Source of the DNA: Desmodesmus armatus
Taxonomy: Eukaryota; Chlorophyta; Chlorophyceae; Sphaeropleales; Scenedesmaceae
Length of the DNA stretch: 64,000 nucleotides
Direction: 5' to 3'
Assembly: GCA_007449985.2 (NCBI GenBank)
Contig: VIIQ02000025.1
Span: 1-64,000 of the forward strand
Part shown: piece after piece, positions 59,001 through 64,000 of the stretch
Numbering within the stretch: the stretch's first letter is position 1
Layout of the letters: each line of letters starts with the position of its first letter
The notes under the pieces: model-generated
What the model was told of the DNA's origin: nothing
The model's input: the letters and a program-made list of their open reading frames with translations, nothing else
The model's database searches: none
Program-made: the position numbers and the translations under genes

Positions 59001-59907
59001 GAGGCGTCATGCGCGGCAGCTTGCAACTAAGCCTGCTTCATTGGTGGTGCGGAAGCTGCCAGTCACGCTGTTGGTGGTGACCTTCTACGCCTTCCCAACG
59101 CTCCTGAGGGCTTCACTCAACTTCTTTGCATGCTTGCCCATTGATAGGCTGCCGCCCATTGTCAAGCTGCCGCCAGGTGCCACCGCCCGTCTCAACCACA
59201 CAGCGGGCTACTGGGTCAGTGATATCACCCAAGAATGCTTTGCTGGGTACCACAGGGGCTGGGCGCTGGGCTTGGGTCTGCCCTCCATCCTGTTATGGTG
59301 CATCGCTGTCCCCATTGCCATGGGCGTTGGGCTGTTTCTGTGCCGGGCTAAGGCTGACGAGGCCAGCTTTCGTGAGCACTTCGGTTTTCTTTACCGCAGC
59401 TACAGGCCCGAGCGCATGTGGTGGGAGGCTGTGTGGGCTGCACGCACCGTTGTGCTTACATTGATATCTGTGTTTGCTTTTCCAGTGGAGCGCTATTATG
59501 CTGTGCTGAGTTTGCATGCCGTTTTTTTGGTCAGTGCAGCGCTCCAGATCTACTTCCAGCCCTATGCCTTTGCTGAGCTGCATCGCATGCACATGGTGTC
59601 AACCTCCTGCCTTGCTGCCACCACACTGGGCGCACTGGCGATGTTTGCGTACGATGTTCAGGAGTCTACAGCTCTGCGGCTGCGCATCGCTACTGCTGTG
59701 CTGGTGATGGCGGTGAATGTGGCCTTTGTCGGTTGGTGCCTGTGGAAGCTCCTGCCTGTTGTGAAAGGTTGGTGCCCGATGCTTTTCACCCACGCAAAGA
59801 GGGTCGGGGGGAAGTTGGCTGACGCGGCCACTGCATGCATCAGGCGCCCTGCTAAGCCAGACTCACACCGTCAGCACAACTGCGGGCCTGAAGGTACCTG
59901 CGTGTAG
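56065..59907 (+). CDS. Beta-helix repeat multi-pass membrane protein, array copy 3 (~1,192 aa)
   Basis: Exon 1 is 56065-56087 (MKVRAHI), exon 2 is 56353-59907. The signal peptide core is AAIWLAILWCLLAVTPAAQ. An Ala/Gly linker leads to ECGLYLLGGEDGTLSAGMRC, then about 15 GGGL-type rungs (NVTITGSSRVFMNTAGQDGG and similar). The Cys module (CLCCPQHMFSF, CEPCPRNGNC, GYTGPLCGACTLPQYGM) and nine or ten membrane segments follow, nearly identical in order to copy 2 (LVLFLQYTVIIGSVAVPWPL and FREHFGFLYRSYRPERMWWE are shared exactly). The frame breaks at a G8 run (57608-57615); restoring one G gives SGGGLSVWFNATVLLTGG and 1,193 whole codons. The tail after the last segment is short and basic. Function as for copy 2: probable glycosylated cell-surface protein, unknown ligand. 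Confidence 0.83.
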
Positions 59908-62619
59908 GCATGCATGTAGTCATCATGACCACTTCCACCGGGGTGCCCTGTGGGCCGCTACTCTGAGCACTTGTGGCTGGTTTCTTGGGTGGTGCTTGCT
60001 TGGCCAGGCTGCAATCCATGTATGCAATGCAGGTGTTGTTTGTTTCTGTTTGCACTGCGTCGACACCGCGTGTACAATGTTTGCCCTTTTTGGCCTCTTT
60101 TGGCTCTGTTGCTGGGAGTGCGTGGGGGTTGGTGGGGCGCGTGTTCCGTCACTGACGGACTAGTAGTGAAAGGTGTCATGTCCAGACGTTATGACAGCTC
60201 TGTTACGCACTGCAGCTGTATGCTGCCATTCACCTTTGGCTTGTGGCAACCTTGCTGAGCTGTCATCAAGGTTGTCAAAAGACGGCACTGTCTGTGATGT
60301 TGTTGCCAAGTATGGTTGAACAGTAGTACTGTGCTGCACCTCATGCAGCGGTGCAGCCTGTCAGGCACACAGATGGTCTGCAGCTGTCTCAGTGACTCAC
60401 TCATCAACAGGCTGTTGATTGGTCCTCCGGTACTGCGCGATATGCCGCATACTGCACGTTTCTCAGGGTTTTGCAGCCGCTGTGAGTATCATCGTCTGAA
60501 GTTGACCCCCCAGTTTGCATACGGTTGAAGTGTGCGATTGATACGTGGCCTCAGGTTGTGTGCACCGCACTGCTGCTGTTGTTACTGTGTGCATGGCTGT
60601 TGTGTGCTGATGTTTGCTGCACAGCATGCTGCGCTGCCACACGGGCAGTGTTGTGAGTGTGACTGGTGTCACGGCAGCCAGGTTTGAGAAACCTCAGAGG
60701 TGGTGCCGGTCTTTTGGGACACCTGATTACCATTGACATGCTCATAAGGGTTTTGGATGCTGATATGTAGGGCAAGGTCAATGTCATGTCTAGTACAGCA
60801 CAGCAGGTTAGTGAGCACACCATGTGTAATCGCACCTTCCGCCTCAACTGCATTGCCTTGTTTGCCTTGCATGCCGCTTGTGCGGTCACCGGTGGAAAGC
60901 TTGTACTGGCAGTGACATGGCTTCAAATCACACGTATGGCAAAAGCTTTTTCTCCCACACGTCGATTACAAGCTGCCACCTCTTTGCATGACAACTGAAT
61001 TGCTAACAAACTGATGCTTTCAGTTGTGAAAAACCACCATAGGATGTACATCTGATGCAGCCGGCTGCACTATTTTTTTTTTGGAAAACCGGCTGCACTA
61101 CCCCACACCATCAACTAGCTAGTCTATAAGCGCTGCCAGTTGCTGTGCAGGCCACTCCCTGTCACAATGGAACAAGAGCACGCCCACAACAAGGTGAGCA
61201 CAGCAACATGACACTTGTCATTGGGCGAAGAGATAAGATGAGTACAGGGGAGATTGCTTGCTGCATGCAAAGACTGTTGCTGTGGAGCAAACCGTTGTCA
61301 GAACAATCAACACATGGACATGAGCGCATCAGCACCAGCTGAGGCCACTCCTGCTTTGTGCAGTTGCCCTGACAGGCTTGAAAAAGCAACCCTGGCCACG
61401 CCTGGCACACTTGCCACACACGCATCAGCACTCTCCTGGCTTGACTTGGAAACAGAAAGTTCTGGCTTGAAAACAGGAACTCTGCACACGATGAGGTTGC
61501 ACAAGCCAAAATCCAAACCCACCTCCGCGGAAACCCTATACAGCCCCCTCCGCCTTGCCACCAGCAAGCGACAACAGCCGCAATCGCATCAACCATGCAG
61601 CAACATATGGAGAGGCATGCCTTTGTGGACACAAAGCGTTGTTCAACCAATCAACAACCCACAAAAAGACCGCAATACCCCAAACACCGCAATAAAACTT
61701 CACATGCCTACCTGCAACCGTACACCTGCACATAAAGACTGAGGGGTACACCTGAGGCAACAAGCCAGCTGCCTGCTGCGGGGCTGGCAAGAGAAGAGCC
61801 TCTGTCGCAAGCCCTACAACGCAATTGTGACCCTGCCGCCCTTCCAAAAGTGGCTCTACCTGGAGGCTCCACCTCAAAGCTCTGCCTTCCCCCGTTTCAA
61901 AACACAAGTTGGCCTGATGTGTGTGCAACCCCAACATGCAAGCCCTTTATCCTCCATTGGTCTGGGCCTTGCCATTGCACTGACAGCCCCACTCTAGCAC
62001 ACGCGTCAGCAAGAAAGTAAGCGTGCATACATGCACTCCGCGTGCGCAACGCAGCAGGTGGAGGCTTGGCCAGGTGTGTCGCCAGGCAGATGGCCTGCCG
62101 CGGCCACACACCAAACACCATCCCTGCACAAAATGCTCTGCCGCAGGTGCTGCTGCTGGTGCAACATGACAAAACGCGTTGCCCAACAAACAGCCAAACA
62201 GACAATCGAACAGCATTTGCACCTGGCCAACAAGTTGACAGCACACAACCAAACATGAAGGACAGCCCATATCCGCTTGCTGGGCCAACTCAGGCTGCAC
62301 GTGCTGACCGCACCTATGGCTGCTGCTTCAGCGGAAAAACCATTCCCAAGTAGCAACCTCACCAACCAATACAGCCAAAGCGAACAGCGCAGGGGCGATC
62401 CTGCAGCTGTCACAGTGCTGGCACAGCAGCTCGCTGTCCAGCAGATATGCAAGAACCCAGTCGGCGGCGACCAACACAACTGACAACAGCAGGTGTTACT
62501 GTGTGGCACCAGCACAGCTAGCCACAGATCGCACCACTGCATACTGATGAACACAGCCAGCACACCCTGTCATACAGCCATGTACAGCATCACAACCCTA
62601 GCAACTCCACCCCAGCTGC
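59908..62619. other. Convergent intergenic region, array copy 3 to ANTR
   Basis: No gene supported in 2.7 kb. A short direct repeat of CCGGCTGCACTA flanks a T-run at about 61055-61100. Several open frames of 100-180 codons lack family resemblance, splice context or codon bias. Confidence 0.5.
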
Positions 62620-63492
62620 TCAATCAAAGATGCGCTCGCCTGTCGCAAACACATTCCAGATCACCGTACCAACCAGATACAGCACCACCGCAACACTCCA
62701 CACATCCTTCCACGTGCCATGTGCCAAAATATACCCAGTCGCTAGGCTCCCCAACACCCCCGCCAGCACTCCCGCCGTATTCGACAGCCCCAGCAACACC
62801 CCAGAATACCTCGGACCAATATCCTGATGGTTACTGTACAGCCCGCTCTGACTGAACGCGTCGAAGCCCTGTGCCCCCATCATGCAGGCAACAGCAGCAG
62901 GTAGGGTTGTCACGTTTTGCAGCTGAGTGAGGCAGAAGGCGGGACCCAGGAAGCCCAGTGTCTGCATCAGCTTGCGCACAAAGGTGACGGACTTGCCGCT
63001 GGCTACTAGGTAGTCGGCGATCCAGCCTCCCACGTTTGCTGATATGGCCATTGTCATCCAGGGCAGCACTGAGAAGATGCCACTCTTGAAGATGTCGCAG
63101 CCCAACACCTGCATTGGAGAGAGCAATCATGCCACACAAGACAGGGTTCAGCAAGGGCGTATCATCCTTCAAGGTGATGATAAGGCACGCTGCAGGCATG
63201 GCTGCTAGCCGCACAAGCACAGGGAAACCAGTCTGCAGTTGATATGCTCAGCTACCCAACAGTCACAAAGCCAGCAGGCCTACCAAACAAGCCACCCCCG
63301 CACACACCCCCATCCTCATCGTCCCACCTGGTTGTAGTATGTAGGCATCCATGTGAGCAGTATGAATGTGCCCCAGTTGTGGCAGAAGTGGCATATGATG
63401 ATGGCCCACACCTCCTTGCGGCTGAGCAGCTTGCCCCAGGGGATGCTGTCAGTGCTCTTGCTGGACACACTCGTGTTGGCAAGGATGTACGC
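62620..63492 (-). CDS. PHT4/ANTR-type anion (phosphate) transporter, C-terminal part, continues off the right edge
   Basis: Major facilitator superfamily transporter of the SLC17-related plant PHT4/ANTR group, usually in plastid or other organelle membranes, moving phosphate or organic anions. Exons seen in transcript order: 63492-63328 and 63108-62620, 55 and 162 codons, in frame. The first reads KSTDSIPWGKLLSRKEVWAI, then HFCHNWGTFILLTWMPTYYN. The second has SGIFSVLPWMTMAISANVGG, VRKLMQTLGFLGPA, FSQSGLYSNHQDIGPRYSG and ends in ATGERIFD. These blocks match ANTR/PHT4 proteins closely. Six C-terminal membrane segments are visible. The N-terminal half, including any transit peptide, lies beyond position 64000 or in exons I cannot recognise after 63493. 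Confidence 0.92.
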
Positions 63493-64000
63493 CTGCACAG
63501 GCAAGAGGTGGGAGCGGGGGCATGCATAGGGTCAGGGCTTTGTGATGAACAGAGTTTGAAGAGGGGGTCATACCAGGAGCTGCCTTTGCGTGTTTGCTGC
63601 TGGCTGGATGTACGCCTGGAAGGGAAGGCGGCGGAGAGAAGGTAGTCGACAACACACAGTGTTGCGCTCCACAGCAGCGGGGGGGAGTAGCTGCATGCGC
63701 TTGTCTGCTGCAACAGCAATGCTTCCTCGGTCTCCCTCCCTCTGCTGGAGGTGTGCTTGACACCCGTCAGCTCCATGCCCTCAACCAAACCCCCTTGGCC
63801 TCGCTGGAACAAACTGCACACCCCTGTAACAGCCAAAGCACCCTCCCTGTCCAAATCTTCAGGGTATGGCGCCATGCTGCTCCCATTCCCTCGTCTATCC
63901 AGCACCACCCCTCCAAGAACCCCCCCCCTTCCGCCCAACCCTCCCTGCCCCCCTCCTGATGTCCACCAGAACCGCACACTCAAGAGGTTCTCCATGCTCA
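63493..64000 (-). other. Probable upstream intron of the ANTR gene
   Basis: No further PHT4-like exon was recognised. A short repeat of the exon junction (GGATGTACGCCTG at 63606-63618, compared with 63483-63495) sits in it. The long minus-strand open frame here reads as low-complexity Gly/Pro sequence. Confidence 0.4.

Noticed and set aside
61162..62563. Several minus-strand frames of 100-185 codons
   Set aside because: Overlapping frames on both strands with atypical Cys/Trp content and no splice context or homology.

Overview
The window looks like nuclear DNA of a chlorophyte green alga, probably a chlamydomonadalean. The genes are intron-rich with GT-AG introns, coding and intron sequence is full of CAG/CTG runs, and candidate poly(A) signals are TGTAA. 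Protein products include a chloroplast Ycf45/SPD1-like ATPase, a PHT4/ANTR-type anion transporter, a plastid aldo/keto reductase and mitochondrial complex I 51 kDa. A Haematococcus-like species would fit, but that is inference only. I rebuilt exon chains by hand from splice sites and reading frame. For every complete model the exon lengths add up to whole codons once the single-base frame breaks listed below are allowed for.

Layout. 841-5801 (+): complex I 51 kDa subunit (5' end unresolved). 7356-10154 (-): plastid-targeted coiled-coil protein, divergent from 10507-14291 (+): plastid-type aldo/keto reductase. 14748-17820 (+): tubulin-folding cofactor B. 17821-21491: gene-free, with a 67-bp hairpin and a 49-bp minisatellite. 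21492-28099 (+): large polyQ RING-H2 protein. 28976-29931 (+): broken reverse-transcriptase fragment. 31183-32682 (+): small secreted protein with an eight-cysteine lipid-transfer pattern. 33531-35065 (-): organellar mTERF protein. 35591-41730 (-): Ycf45/SPD1-like AAA ATPase with a C-terminal R3H-like region. 42880-59907 (+): tandem array of three beta-helix/multi-pass membrane proteins plus a relic of a fourth. 62620 to at least 63492 (-): 3' part of a PHT4/ANTR anion transporter. The genes do not form an operon. Several (complex I, coiled-coil, AKR, mTERF, Ycf45-like, ANTR) act in mitochondria or plastids.

Two patterns run through the window. First, in four genes an intron carries decayed tandem copies of its own exon/intron junction (five places in all), which suggests frequent local duplication across splice sites. 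Second, about a dozen coding exons contain one-base frame breaks, nearly all deletions. Homology continues in the shifted frame each time, which points to uncorrected assembly indels rather than many pseudogenes. The most biologically interesting locus is the tandem receptor-like array at 42880-59907, where one copy lacks the membrane domain.
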